Notes under the pieces: generated by a model
The model's database searches: none
Seen by the model: the letters and a program-made list of their open reading frames with translations, nothing else
What the model was told of the DNA's origin: nothing
NCBI GenBank assembly: GCA_030704615.1
Contig: CM060734.1
Coordinates: forward strand, 33,436,042-33,496,041
Direction of reading: 5' to 3'
Origin: Takakia lepidozioides
Taxonomy: Eukaryota > Streptophyta > Takakiopsida > Takakiales > Takakiaceae
DNA: 60,000 nucleotides
In this document: one piece after another, positions 34,285 to 45,918 of the stretch
Numbering within the stretch: position 1 is the stretch's first letter
How the letters are laid out: each line of letters starts with the position of its first letter
Position numbers and translations under genes: made by a program

Positions 34285-34819
34285 AGACGTGGGCGAAGTA
34301 AAGTCGTCTCGTCTCCTGTGCCGTTGTCGTCTCCTTGGTGGGGATGAAATGGCCCATTTTACTGAACCTATCCATCACCACCATGATTGCATCAAATCCT
34401 TTTGACAGCGGCATAGTAGTCATGAAATCCATCGAGACACTTTCCCAAGACCCATTTGGAATCGGCAAGGGTTGTAACAGCCCCGCTTGCTTTTTGTACT
34501 TGCTCCGGTTTTGTTGGCATGTGGTGCATGTCTTGACATACTCCTCGGCCTCCTCCCTCAGTTTGGGCCAGAAATACTCTTTCTTCAAGAGTGCCGCGGT
34601 GCGCTTGGCTCCGCCGTGGCCCGCAAGCGGGCCATCATGGCATTTTCTCAAGAGACTATCTCTGATCCCTCATTTCAGCACGTATAGACGTTTTTGCTTA
34701 TACCAGAGCAGTCTATTTTGCAAGTGGAACTGCGATTTAACCCCCTTCCTCAAGTCCCGCATCACGGACTTTGCCATCTCATCCTTCCGGTAAGCCTTCC
34801 GGATCCTCCTTTGGAACGC
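34285..34819 (-). pseudogene. Integrase N-terminal part of the chromovirus-like element
   Basis: Reads a zinc-binding region with HDGPLAGHGGAKRT (near 34635) and CTTCQQN (near 34540), then the core start SVSMDFMTTMP (near 34435) and MVVMDRFSKMGHFIP (near 34360). The core ends at about 34285 (HVFK), so the second Asp and the Glu are absent. Confidence 0.85.
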
Positions 34820-34829
34820 CGTCTCGCCC
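34820..34829 (+). repeat. 10-bp target duplication of MULE-like element (left)
   Basis: CGTCTCGCCC, identical to 36708-36717. Nine- to eleven-base duplications are typical of Mutator-like elements. Confidence 0.85.
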
Positions 34830-35442
34830 GGGGGTTGCTATTCCATATGCACAGGTTGCGTGCATGCGTGCACAAAATCCCTTATTATATATGCATGTGA
34901 CAAATTTGTATGCACACATTGTAGATTGTATGCAGTGGAGTTATATAACATAGAATACGACGTATTTATTGCATATGCAAATGTTACATCATATGTATAT
35001 AGAAAAAAATAAAATAAAAATCTTAGCTAACAAAATCAGTAGTCAATGGTCAAAGATGCATGTGACCACTAACTCCAACTAATGCACCACCTTAAACTGA
35101 AGAGAATACAAGATCCCTAGCCAAAGTAATAGTTTGCAAACTTGTATTCAAGGAAAACAGTTTCATATTAACCAAAATATGGACTTTTGTACTAACAAAT
35201 GCATATGTGTCATGTTTGGAACCACCACATTGCATGTCTGTTTGTAATGCCAAGCAATTCTATAATTTGAAAACTTGTATGATAGGTACACAAGTTCCAT
35301 TTTAACCAAAATATGAACTTTTGTACTAACAAATGCTATGTGTCATGTTTGGAATAAAGTAGTAACAAGATAATTACATGTCACATGCATGAAAATGAAC
35401 GGCACAAGTTAGAGGTTCTTTTTTTGTGCATTTCATGTGTCA

Positions 35443-36075
35443 CTAAGAAGTTGAACTAGGGTCCTTCTTTAGCATAGCCCTAACCTCTAACTGGCTAAGG
35501 GAAGGTTGGTGGATCTCATAAGCCCCGGCGCATCCTAAATGCACGTTGTATATGAAGTACATGTGCTTACAAGGTAGATATGTTTGTTTTTTCTTCTTGA
35601 CAGATAGCTCATCAAAGTCGGGACAATCACAAGATGGAAACTGACCAATGTATACATTGTAAACCAATCCTGCTCTGGTAGATCCCTCTGTTTGTAGCTG
35701 GTAAATTCTCCCATAACCTGGCTGAGGCACGTTTCTGAATCCACGAACCTCAGCAATAAGAGTCTCCGCTGACTCTTGGCGACTCAAGTGTCGAGGAGTC
35801 GGATCCTGACGCCGAATGCGTACCCCATAGCGTGTAGTGGGATACTTACCCACAGGAAGGACAACACCTTGATGCATATGTTGTTCCACTGGAAGTGGTC
35901 CCACAGGAAAGTTCGGATCAGGAACGTTGGGAGGATGGACTAGTCGAAAACCTGCAAGGGTCAAGTTGTCCACCTCTTCTTGTGTAAGGTTGGTTCCAAC
36001 CTTCACAGGCCACACGTTAGGTATACCCGGTTTTCCCAAGCAATAGGATGGCACGGTCCCTCCAACACACGACAA
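35443..36075 (-). CDS. SWIM zinc-finger protein fragment carried by the MULE-like element
   Basis: 210 codons, uninterrupted. The SWIM signature CxCx(n)CxH is seen as CDCPDF then PCKHMYF, about 160-185 residues in. The N-terminal half is Pro/Val-rich without known motifs. SWIM domains occur in MULE transposases and in host regulators such as MEKK1 and plant FAR1/FHY3 proteins. An upstream - strand ORF (36570-36094), separated by a short gap with an AG end, could be an earlier exon: it is Ser/Pro-rich and ends near a GT. The source could be a captured host gene or the transposase 3' end. Confidence 0.6.
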   Translation of the reverse strand: MSCVGGTVPSYCLGKPGIPNVWPVKVGTNLTQEEVDNLTLAGFRLVHPPNVPDPNFPVGPLPVEQHMHQGVVLPVGKYPTTRYGVRIRRQDPTPRHLSRQESAETLIAEVRGFRNVPQPGYGRIYQLQTEGSTRAGLVYNVYIGQFPSCDCPDFDELSVKKKKQTYLPCKHMYFIYNVHLGCAGAYEIHQPSLSQLEVRAMLKKDPSSTS

Positions 36076-36093
36076 AACATCTGTGGGGCAAAA

Positions 36094-36570
36094 TCAAAAA
36101 ACTTGTAGTTTTGGTTCTTTCATGTTCGGTGCTAGTAACTTGCCAGTGAAGCAAGGTGCAGGACTTCCTTTACCTTTCCTGATGAGCACTTTGCATTTAT
36201 CTTTGGAAACTCCAACCAAGGCAGAACAACGAACCATGGAAGCAGAACCTGTCCGCTGAATCCTGAACAATGCATCGGAAAAGTCTTGTGTCTCTCTCAC
36301 TGGATTTCCCCATTGCATTGGCTGAGGAGGGATAGCAACATGTGGATTTGTCTCACAGAAAGTCGAAGAACTAGGAATGTCATGACTTGATTTGGAGCTG
36401 ACGAACCTAGATGGCTGGTGTGGACTGGGCATCCCAGTGGCGCGCACTGGAACAGTCTTTACATTCATATCACACCTCCAAGATTCGTTTGGCATGGAAT
36501 ATTCTATATATAATATTCTTATTCCATCCTTTGATATTTTGATTATGGACCCTAAGATTAGATGAATCAC
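36094..36570 (-). CDS. Possible upstream exon/ORF in the MULE-like element
   Basis: 158 codons, not recognised, with Ser/Pro-rich and basic segments (VSKDKCKVLIRKGKG). It lies directly upstream of the SWIM ORF on the same strand and may be part of the same split gene. Coding status is uncertain. Confidence 0.35.
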   Translation of the reverse strand: MIHLILGSIIKISKDGIRILYIEYSMPNESWRCDMNVKTVPVRATGMPSPHQPSRFVSSKSSHDIPSSSTFCETNPHVAIPPQPMQWGNPVRETQDFSDALFRIQRTGSASMVRCSALVGVSKDKCKVLIRKGKGSPAPCFTGKLLAPNMKEPKLQVF

Positions 36571-36707
36571 AATTTTTTTTTTTTTTTTTGGGTACCCTTA
36601 TTTAAGTGTTGTGCATATAAAATTGTTCCTATGCATATCTAAAATTTGTATGCACGCATACATTCCTCCATATGCATGCAAAAGTGCGCATATAGTATAG
36701 GCTACCT

Positions 36708-36717
36708 CGTCTCGCCC
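36708..36717 (+). repeat. 10-bp target duplication of MULE-like element (right)
   Basis: CGTCTCGCCC, matching 34820-34829. Confidence 0.85.
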
Positions 36718-38985
36718 CTGTACACCAACAAAAACTGTTGTTTTCTACTTAAAGCATCGGCCACCACATTGTCTCGTCCCGATTTGTACTGGATATCCAT
36801 GTCAAAGACCGCCAAAGTATCTTGTCACCTAAGTTGTTTTGGGACAACTTAGGCTGCGTGGCAAAATACTTCACCGTAACATTGTCCGTGAACACCTTCA
36901 CCAGGTTGGAACCAACATAGTGGCGCCAAAGCTCAAGGCAATGCACCACCGTCTTCATTTCCTTCTCATGCGTAGGCCACCGTTGCTCTACTTCATTCAG
37001 TTTCTTACTTTCGTAAGCCACTGGACGTCCATCCTGCATGAGTACACCCCCTATAGCGAAGTCCGACGCATCCGTATGAATCTCAAATGGACGGTCGAAC
37101 TCCGGGATTTTGAGGACTGGAGCTTCTGCCATCCGCTGCTTTAACTCGGCAAAAGCTTGACCACAAAATGTGTTCCATACCCAGACTTTGGATTTACACA
37201 AAAGGTCTGACAGCGGCCCCGTGATCTTGGCGAAATTTCTCACATACTTCCGGTAATAGGAGGCGAGTCCTAGGAAGGATCGCACTCCCGGGACCGAAGT
37301 CGGAGGCTCCCAGTCCAAGATCGACCTCACCTTTCTGTCATCCATTTTGATCCCATCCGGTGTAATCACATGCCCCAGGAACTCCACTTTTGTGACCCCG
37401 AATTCGCACTTTGAAGCTTTGGCATACAGCTTCCCTTCCTGCAATTTCTGGAACACCCTTTTGAGGTGCTTCAGGTGCTCTTCCTTTGTTTCGAGTACAC
37501 CAGTATGTCGTCGATGTATACGATCACAAAGTCATCCAACCACTCCTGAAAAAGGCTGTTCATTAGCGTGCTAAAGGTCGCGGGTGGGTTGGTGAGCCCA
37601 AAAGGCATCACCAAGAACTCATACGAACCATATCTTGTCCTGCACGCGGTCTTTTCTTCATCTCCTTTCGCCACTCGGATCTGATGATACCCGGAGCGCA
37701 AATCGATCCGACTGAAATACTTCGCTCCTGCCAACCAATCGAAGAGGTCGTTGATCCTTGGCAAAGGGTACCGGTTCTTGATAGTCACCTTATTCAGAGC
37801 CTTGTAGTCGACATACATCCGCAGCATCCCATCCTTCTTGTCTGCGAATAGCACCGGGGCTCCGTAAGGTGACTTACTTGGCCGGATGTACCCTTCTGAC
37901 ATTAGATCCTTGAGCTGAGTCTTCAGCTCGACCAACTCTCTGTGGCTCAACCGGTAGGGCGCCTTGGCAGGCAGCTCCGATCCTGGTATCACCTCAATCT
38001 TGTGGTCAACTCCCCTTCGCGGTGGCAGGCCGCTTGGTAAATTCTCCGGCATCACATCCTGGTATTTCTCCAAAATCCCCTTCATCCAATCTGGGCTCGG
38101 CTCCCCATCGCCTTCTCCCTTCACTTCTCTTACATAAAGCAAAAATTGGGGCTCGTGTGATTCCTCCATGGCCCACTCCCTTGCTGACAGAAGGTTTATT
38201 TGCCCTCCCACGGGGTTGGGCGTTTCCGACACTCGTAAAACTTCGCCACCATTCCAACACGGTAGCGTGACTACTCTCTTGCGGCCATCTATGACCGCTC
38301 CGGATCTGCTCAAAAAGATCATCCCCAAAATGAGATCCACTCCATCGATCTCGCAAATGGTGAAGTTCTCACGTCCCTCCCAACTCTCGAGCTGAAGAGG
38401 AACATCGAACGCTAACCTCGTCGCCAATTGTGGTTCTCTTTTAGTAGAACGCACCTCAATAGAGGCCCCCACATCACTTGTCGAGAGTCCCAGTTTCCGT
38501 GCCGTTGCCGGTGTCATGAAGGAGTGCGACGCTCCTGTGTCCACCAACAACGACACGTTAGTTCCGGAGATTATCCCACTCACAAACATTAACTGACTCC
38601 CTTTACGCAAGGCGCTAGTTTCTTGATACAACTCACAAGAGTAGTTGCCTACCTTACAAGTCTTGGCGACCACCGCCTCCACCAAGCAGCTGATGGAAGC
38701 TTCGGACAACTCCGTGGTTGCCCGAGTCATGTTCAATTGTCGGGGATTCGTACACTTCTTGGCCATGTGCCCGGGCTCCCCACAATTGATGCACACTCCA
38801 TCGAAGGTCACCTTTTGTCCGCCATAAGGCGTCGCACTTGATTTTCCTGTCAGAGCACCGGGTGCCGTCTTGGCGTGTGAAGGCCCTCCCTTCGATTTCC
38901 ATGTGCCATTGTCGCCGCGTGGCCTATCCCACTTCTTTTCCAGTCGAAAGGAGTCACCCTCCCGCCGGGTCTTCTTGTGGTTCAA
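36718..38985 (-). pseudogene. Protease, reverse transcriptase and RNase H of the chromovirus-like element
   Basis: From 38985 down: a basic region, a CCHC zinc knuckle [14 protein letters not shown] (near 38790), aspartic protease with [12 protein letters not shown] (near 38535), RT with [12 protein letters not shown] (near 37700), [12 protein letters not shown] (near 37590) and the catalytic [11 protein letters not shown] (near 37510). A frame break at about 37465 moves to RNase H, with the connection region LGHVITPDGIKM (near 37360), HTDASDFAIGGVL (near 37065) and the FTDN core (near 36890). The protein ends where the MULE-like element was inserted. Confidence 0.9.
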
Positions 38986-38989
38986 CTCC

Positions 38990-39877
38990 GTACGGCCTTA
39001 TCTTTCGTCCCTAGGGACATCCGAGAAACATTCAGCCCTCTCAATTGCCTCGTTCAAAGTCTTAGGTGGCTCCTCCAACTTTCGTTTGGCCCATAGGGGC
39101 CAGTCCCGCCACAAAGTTGAAGACCATTTCTGGTTCTGCCATGTCCGCGACTTCGAGCAACAGCACATTGAAAGCCTGAACATATCCCCGAATGTCATCT
39201 GTTTGCTTCAGATTCCTCATCTTGTCCCGGGCGAGCCAGCACGCATTGAGGGGCACAAACTGTCTCTTCATCAGTTCCTTGAACCCACTCCAGTTCAAGG
39301 TTTCCGGGTTTGGACCTCGGTCGTGAAGGCGTTTCTGCCACCATTGTTGAGCATAGCCCCTCAAATAGGTGGGAGCCACTTCCACCCGATCCTCGTCATT
39401 CAACTTGGCCGCCCGGAAGTACTGCTCTAGCTCCAAGAGCCAGGTGTTGAGTGTCTTCCAATTTTGGACGCCCTCGAAGGTGCCGGGTTCCTAAGGCTTC
39501 ACCTTAAACTTTTCCTTAGTGGAAGTGGCATTAGCCGCCTTCAACACGTCTTTCAATGTCACGCCAAACTGCGCCAACAACCCTTCCCAAAAGGTTGCTG
39601 GCATGGGAGGCATCTGTTGGTCTGTCGGAGCTCTCAGAGATTCCTCGGGCTCCGACTCCTCAGATTCCTTCCATTCTTGAGTGACCTCATCTTCAAAAGC
39701 ATGCATCGCTTCCTCAAATGGTCGCTTCGGTGACACGTCGCCCCCATCGGGCTCACCAGGATCATCATCTTTCGGGCCGTTCCGCTTTTGCTTTGGCTTG
39801 CCCAACCCCATGATGAGGCCGATCCCAAGGACGAACGCGTACTGAACTCTAAGCTCTGATATTGGAGCCACCCCCAC
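38990..39877 (-). pseudogene. gag of the chromovirus-like element
   Basis: Acidic N-terminal part (39877-39494) ending at a stop near 39492, then a gag core (39490-39062) with YLRGYAQQWWQKRL and FKELMKRQFVP, as in Ty3 retrotransposon gag. A frame change near 39070 leads to KTLNEAIERAECF and on to the zinc knuckle. At least three disruptions. Confidence 0.85.
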
Positions 39878-40361
39878 CGCAACCCGGTGTGCGGGGCTCC
39901 ACCTAGTGAGCGCCTCCGCCTCCTTGAGGGGTGCTTCAGCCCCCCATACCTATCGCTGCCGCTGCCTCCACCAGAGGGGCAGCCCCTCATGTGTCCCGAC
40001 CCCCTGCCCTCAAGGCAAAGGGCCGCGATACACACCCCTACCAACAGGGAATCGATGTCCTCATCGACTTGTCCATTTTGTAGAAACGAACATCCAAGTT
40101 GTGGCGTCCCACATCAAGGAATTTGTTTCCGCACCATGGCGTCCCATGGCAAAGAACCAAACCCCACACTTGACTCTACTCTCCACTAGCTAGTTCGGCC
40201 GACTTCCTCCAAGTCCCGGCCAAGGGTGGAGCCTCTCCAGCTCCTCCCAGTGCACTCTTCTTAGCCTACTTCAAGGCCAAGGAACGATCCTCCCCGAGGA
40301 TTGAATCGCCTTACTGCAACAACATTGCTTGCGACCGCTGATGATGCCACTTTTGGCATCA
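39863..40361 (-). repeat. Putative 5' LTR of the chromovirus-like element
   Basis: On the - strand the stretch starts TGATGCCAAAAGTGGCATCA (itself a small inverted repeat) and ends GGCTCCA. It is followed directly by ATATCAGAGC, the body of a tRNA-iMet-type primer-binding site. With the 3' LTR lost there is no second copy to confirm it. Confidence 0.5.
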
Positions 40362-40416
40362 CCTTGAGCAAGGGTTCCCTGGAACCCTCTTTGAAGGAAG
40401 ACTAATAGGACGCGGA

Positions 40417-41180
40417 TTGCAGCTAAAAAAAGGTGATTTCTACTTCACCAAAGACTGTAAGCATGCAAAAAATATGGTGTTGCTCGCCTCCCGCAGTCAT
40501 GAATCAATGTCAATCCAAATAGCCAATGCAGTGGCAGGTGAAAAGACAAGAAATGTAGTTGAGTTTGTCATAGTGTTTCACATCCTTCAACATGGGCGTC
40601 CTATGACAAAATATGAGTCATGTAAAGGGTTATTTGATTTCCTGCATGTTCTGAAAAACCCAAAGAAGCAGTGGTCTGACACCACATGGTGGTCAATGGT
40701 TGAACATCTGCATACCACCGTCATGGAAGCAACAAATGCTATTGGGGCTGCTAAGTTTTTGGCTTTAACCTCTGATGAGGTCTCAACGGTTGACAACTAA
40801 TCACAGATTTCAGTTCATGCTTATGTTGTCGACAATTGGGTACGTGCTCATATCTTGCTTTTTCTAGAAAGAGTTGTGGAGGGGGGTGGATCTGATAACT
40901 CACAAGGAAGATCATGGAAGCACTCATGATAGGTAGAGGCATGCTACAAGAGCGCATTAGAGATAAATATTGAGCTTTGGGGTTGATGGAGTAAATGTTT
41001 TTCAAGGGGTGAGAAATGGAGTAACACGGCAGATCCATGATGCATGGGCCTCTCACTCTTTGGGGATACATTACATGGCCCATCGCACTAACTTGTCGGT
41101 GCACGTACTATCAAACTTGACACTGGTAAGCAGACTTGAGAATTTATTACAAGCTCTGTACACCTATTTTGTTCGTTAAC
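40417..41180 (+). pseudogene. hAT-superfamily transposase remnant
   Basis: Frame 40417-40800 has KKQWSDTTWWSMVEHLH and KFLALTSDEVSTVDN, followed after TAA 40798-40800 by ISVHAYVVDNWVRAHILLFL. After further breaks, 40970-41180 reads GVDGVNVFQGVRNGVT, HYMAHRTNL and LVSRLENLLQALYTYF. This motif order fits the ZMYM/DUF4371-like branch of hAT transposases: the D of DGVNVFQG belongs to the catalytic core and HYMAHRTNL is a conserved signature. The C-terminal dimerisation part and both termini are missing. Confidence 0.75.
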
Positions 41181-42850
41181 CCTTAAACGACGAGCCGGCC
41201 CGAATGGGGTTGGCCGTCTTTATTATCCCTGAAATATCTCCCATGGATGAAGCTCGATGGAAGAACTTCCTGAATGAAAAATGTAGCGGCCAATGAGCTC
41301 TACACGCTCGACTTTACGGCGGCCGAATGTACAACGCCGTGGGGGATTTTTGTAAGTGTCAAGGGGGCCTGGAATCTGAGGCCGAGGGCTCTCCACGGGG
41401 GTTGACCCAAGCGACGTGGCAGAGCAGATGGGCAAGTGGGCGGGGCTTTCACGGCAGGGGGTGTGTGGGGTGTCTCCCTGTCCGCCCGTGATGACCTGCC
41501 CGTGCACTCATTTGGCTTCCAGGGCCGACCTTCACGTTGCGGGGTTTTCTGTCACGTGTCCAGGAAAACGTGTCGAAAAAGGCATGCCGGTCCGGCCACT
41601 GATTGCCTGACTTGGATATAATCGGAAATTTCACCTAAATGTACATCTTGTTTCCGGGTTTTGGAATTTTCCTGTCAAATTTGGGCAGGCTTGTCTGCAT
41701 TGTTGCACCGCACCTTTCAAGGCCGATCATGTGTTGTTCCTTGCTATGGTTGTCTTCACTTGGCCACTTACTCTCTTGTTGGGTTCGGCCTCGCTGCTTT
41801 TTGGTCTTTATGCTTTATGACCCTTGGGGTTTTATTTTTCCTCATTCAACAAAATTCGAGGGCCTCCCTCCTTCAAAACACCTCCAGATCTAAGAAAACT
41901 AGTTTTTTAACCATAGCATAATCTGAGCAGCAATTTTAGATGTGGATAATTCTGGTGTGGCCCAGACTTCTCCAATTCATTCCTCAAAAGCACTTAGGGC
42001 ATCAACACCTCTGTAGGCGGTCATCCATGAGGATGCACATCATCCACATCCAGCTAGGGATAGAGCCGCCGCGCCAAAGTTAGGGGGGTGGCGGCGGCCG
42101 GGCGCCGCGTAAGAGCCGGTCCACCACGTCGCGTCGCACGCTTCACGCCACCCACTGTGGCCGGTCACTTCGGTCACCCACCTAAAATTTATATTTCACG
42201 GGTTCCAGCATCCTGCCGACACCTGTCAGTCTGACTCGCCCAGCTTCTTCAGTTAGCGCACCCGAGGTCGGGTTCGACGGGCAGACACAACCGGGCGGCC
42301 ACACGCTTTGCTGCCCTCGCCAGCTCGTTCCCGGGTCGGCCCGCGCTAGACCGGGCGCCCGGGCGCTCCGGCCCGGCCGTGCCGACATGTTGGTTGCTCT
42401 TGACATTGGAAACTGACGTGCAGAGCAAATAAGGAAAAGGAAGAAGGATGGCTGGTGCCTCGCTCGCTCGCTCTGGCCCTGTGTCGGATATCTGCGATGC
42501 CTCTCGCCTTTGGTCCCCACCATCACCTTCACCCACACGTTCCTCTGTCTGCAATCTCCACAAAAGGCCTCTTGTGACCACGCACTGATCTCAAGCTTTA
42601 CACCCGCCCCGAACAATCCCTAATTCCAACATCGCTGTAAGCATGCGAGACTGATTGAGTGTGAGCTTGTATATTCCACTCTTTTGACCTTTCCAAACGA
42701 CAGCATGAAACTCTCAGATTTTTTTCAAGTGACGTGTTGAGTTGACTTATTAAATCATGCAAACAGAGTTCTAAATGACAAACAGTGAAAGAGATTTGAG
42801 CTCCACCTTTTTGTAACTTATTATTATTAATTTGATTAAAAGGGCCTCCG
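41181..42850. other. No recognisable gene; GC-rich stretch at 42060-42380
   Basis: Contains GC-rich low-complexity sequence and short open frames on both strands without motif support. Nothing assignable. Confidence 0.45.
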
Positions 42851-42946
42851 TCCCCTTTCATTAAAAAAAAAAAACCCCAGTTCTGTAAAAAAAAGAAAAA
42901 GAAAAAGAAAGATACAATTAACATCATAGTTGCGGGCCAACACAAG

Positions 42947-43124
42947 GAATGTCTTACATTGCTGTCCAAGCCAACGAATGTCTTAGATTGCTGCCCAAGC
43001 CAACGAACGTCTTAGATTGCTGCCCAAGCCAACGAATGTCTTAGATTGCTGCCCAAGCCAACGAACGTCTTAGATTGCTGCCCAAGCCAAAGAATGTCTT
43101 AGATTGCTGTCCAAGCCAAGGAAC
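42947..43124 (+). repeat. 29-bp tandem repeat, six copies
   Basis: Units start at 42947, 42976, 43005, 43034, 43063 and 43092 with the pattern GAAYGTCTTAGATTGCTG then CCCAAGCCAAC. They are directly adjacent, without spacers, so this is a minisatellite. A simple GAAAAA run lies just before it (about 42894-42912). Confidence 0.93.
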
Positions 43125-43489
43125 TTTATACATCATGGTCTTGGTTCACGTCCACTATTTTGATCCTCGGCATTGCTTCTCACTTTAGAGTGCTCACGTG
43201 GTGAACATGCAGCATTCCCATCTGCTCAACCAAGGCTCGAATAACTCTACCAAGTGGATCTCGAAGGCTAGGCTGTGTTGATGCTATGTAAAACTGGTCG
43301 TCTCATCGTGAGTCACATATCATTCGCGGGGCCAACGTTTTGGAAGTTGAGTTGGGTAGACTGTTTTCCAAAATTCAAATGACCACTGAGTATTTATAGG
43401 ATCGACACAAAATCCCACAACTGGTTAGGTTGCACTGGGGTACTTAGTTTCATTCCCGATTGCTCCGGCTACTTCACATTGACACATTG

Positions 43490-43897
43490 ACACCAGTCAG
43501 GTAATCAGCCACATTCCTAGTTTGGTTGCCGTGATATGCTATTATGTAGACTCCATTTTGAGAAAGTAGTGAGCGAATACGTGAAAGTGTACATATCAGT
43601 GTCGAGATCCAACACCTGTCGATGAGTGCCGTAAACAAGTCGCTATCTCCTTTTAGAAAGTGTGAGCCGACAAATTGAGGCCGTCTTTTGGGTCACGATG
43701 GTGATCGTTGGTGCCCCAGCGTCCAGTATCTTATTGACATCTTTAGGAAAACTTGGGTTGGCTAGCAGTATAACGGCTTGCGATGCACCGATGACACAAA
43801 AGTCAAGGTTTTTAGTATTAATTAACGTCCAGCGAGAGTTGAAGGCACATGTTGAAGGATGGAACCCAGGATCACCCTGATCATGCAGGCAAAGCAA
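43490..43897 (-). pseudogene. Possible RNase H-like retroelement fragment
   Basis: Two - strand pieces join across one frame break near 43640: the first has SQAVILLANPSFPKDV and GAPTITIVTQKTASI, the second DLFTALIDRCWI and IIAYHGNQTRNVADYLTG. The last motif recalls the H..N..AD.L end of retroelement RNase H domains. Both pieces look protein-like, but the assignment is weak. Confidence 0.35.
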
Positions 43898-43899
43898 AG

Positions 43900-45565
43900 A
43901 ATAGAAAGTGATGAGCCCGAAAGAAAGATGGGAACTTTAAACGTCCCAAATTGAATCAACAGCCCAGCTACAGCGATGCGACTAAAAGGAACAAGAAAAG
44001 TATCGTAAAGGAAAGCAAGATTCACGTCTTGGCAGCGATTAAGATGTCTCTCACTGAGGGAGAGGCCCGCTCAATCACTCACTGGACTCGGGTGTCGATT
44101 GTGAAAGTAAATAAGGAGTGACACGATGCAAACTCGCAGGCTTACTTAGCCGAATCCAGAAGGCTAAGTTGGAAAGTGACAATTCTTCCATCCAATTTGA
44201 GCTCTTCGTCAGTTCAGTATGATCTGGGGACATCCAGCTTAGTTGGCACCTCTATCATTACAAAGCTGTGAACTTGCAGTTTGACCCACGCGTAATGTGG
44301 TCCGATTTAATGCTTAAAATGCAGCAGCAATGTAGTTGATTTATGCGTGAAGGATGCTCCCTTAGAACTACATTGAGTACTTTTGATGTCACGAAAGGGA
44401 ATTACACCTAGCCGGTTTTGCAACCGTCAGACAGCGCCCTGAATTTCGTAGCCTCCTAGTGTAGTCCTGTGAATCACAACCGCACTTCAATTTGAACTTT
44501 TCGAACTTCCCTGGGCCCTCCATAGCGGAGCTCGCAGTCCTGAGTGTTCTCAACTGTTGTGTGGCAAATCGACGACTTCAAAGCATACACGCAGTATACG
44601 GCTCTGGAGAACGAGGACCTTGCGTACCTTGCTCGAAGCAAACTAGTGCCAAATTTGCATAGCCTTGTCCATCGAAGCTAGACTTGCGTATTACAATCCA
44701 ACCCATCATGAGCACCGACTGAAACCCAACATATTTCTCATGTTCAAATCCATAATTGTCGGCTTGCTGTTTTGTCTACAGCCGAATTCGAGAATCTCGT
44801 ACCAACGATCCTGAAGCAGCCCGCCACATGCGGCACACATCTTTAGCATGATCTCATAAAAAAGGCTGCTTTACGCTATTTTAAATTTCGGACTTGTACG
44901 TTCTCCTGTGATCATGATGCCCGGAAGGGATTATTCAATCTATATTCAAAGTTTGTGATGTCCGTGAAGAATGATCCCATACCGAGAGGAATTGATCTAT
45001 TTGAAGGGAGGGTTCGTACTTAAAGGCTGATGCAGTACAGTCTTTCTCACATGCTTCGATGGCCCCGACCAAATCCCAGTGGAGGCATCTCGTTAGGAAT
45101 CCCGCCACCGATTTTCATGCTCACAACTCCACAGTCCCTTGCGATTCAATCACGGATCATGCAAATATGGCGCACGTGAAGCTCAAGTGATTGGGCTCCC
45201 AAGGTGCCCCGCTTTCCGGAGCAGTTATGGGAAACGGAACCCACATGAAGGTAATTTTGGATGAGCTCTCTTGCATGCGTGAGACTAATCGCATTTTGTT
45301 ATTCCTTTTTAGGGCACTTTCCCAAAAATAAACGAAGCGCTAACTAGGGCACGCGTGATTGGCGTGCACAATCTGAGGTCATCGCAGAAGCGGACGAGCA
45401 ATTGGATTCATCGTGCGGCCCCGGATGCTTCATTCATGCCCTAACGGTGCGGGGTTCAAACCCCACCGAAGTAACCAGGGTCAAGAGGGAGTAGATGGAT
45501 GGTGGTGGCCCAGGGCACAACAGCATCTGATTGTATGAAGAAGGCCCGGCTCTGCGTTTGTGTCA
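43900..45565. other. Intergenic region upstream of P5CS
   Basis: No convincing ORF or repeat. It should contain the distal promoter of P5CS, but no clear TATA box was found within about 100 bp of the ATG. CCAAT-type sequence (ATTGG on the + strand) occurs near 45358 and 45402, which alone means little. Confidence 0.4.
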
Positions 45566-45641
45566 ACACTCTCTCGCGCGCTGCACATTGCTGTAGCTAG
45601 CTGCTGGGGGGCTGATCGCCACGGATTTGTAAGCGGAAGCT

Positions 45642-45884
45642 ATGGATCTATCGCGAGCATTTCTCAAGGATGTGAAGCGAGTCGTCGTCAAGGTAGCATC
45701 CCTGTTTCTTTCTAGCAGGAGCTGAATCTGATTTGGGGACACGTTGTTGGTTCTGCGAAAATGGGGGAAGGTTAGGCAGAGGGGCGGAAAGAAGTGGATT
45801 ATACTTGACCTTTTGTGACGTTTTGTGCTGGGTGGAAGGAGTAAACGCAAATTTGATATTTTCGTTTTGGTGCAGGAATAAGTC

Positions 45885-45918
<34 letters not shown>

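Larger units (their letters stand above)
34830..36707 (-). mobile_element. MULE-like element with SWIM cargo (1,878 bp)
   Basis: Exactly bounded by the 10-bp duplication CGTCTCGCCC, whose removal rejoins the interrupted retrotransposon. The ends are weakly inverted: CCATATGCACAGGTTGC near the left end against CTATATGCGCACTTTTGC read inward from the right. Inside are two - strand ORFs and a direct repeat of about 80 bp at 35135-35220 and 35268-35350. No DDE transposase core is present, so it is non-autonomous and may be a Pack-MULE-like carrier or a deleted MULE that kept only its SWIM end. Confidence 0.78.
34285..40361 (-). mobile_element. Chromovirus-like Ty3/gypsy element, 3' truncated and interrupted
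   Basis: On the - strand: LTR-like end, a PBS-like AATATCAGAGC, gag, protease, RT, RNase H, integrase. Homology stops at about 34285 inside the integrase, so the 3' end and 3' LTR are missing. A MULE-like element (34830-36707) sits between RNase H and integrase. The family is clearly different from copies A/B: its RT has YIDD rather than FLDD. Confidence 0.85.

Noticed and set aside
41223-42616. Several 60-140-codon ORFs in the GC-rich region
   Set aside because: They overlap on both strands, have no motifs, and are expected from high GC content.
42947-43124. 29-bp direct repeats resembling a CRISPR array
   Set aside because: Units are directly adjacent without unique spacers, and the context is eukaryotic with no cas genes; it is a minisatellite.
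45444-45480. tRNA-like T-arm (GGGGTTCAAACCCC)
   Set aside because: No matching acceptor, D-arm or anticodon arm can be folded upstream, and the expected 5' acceptor partner of the CGAAGTA stretch is absent.
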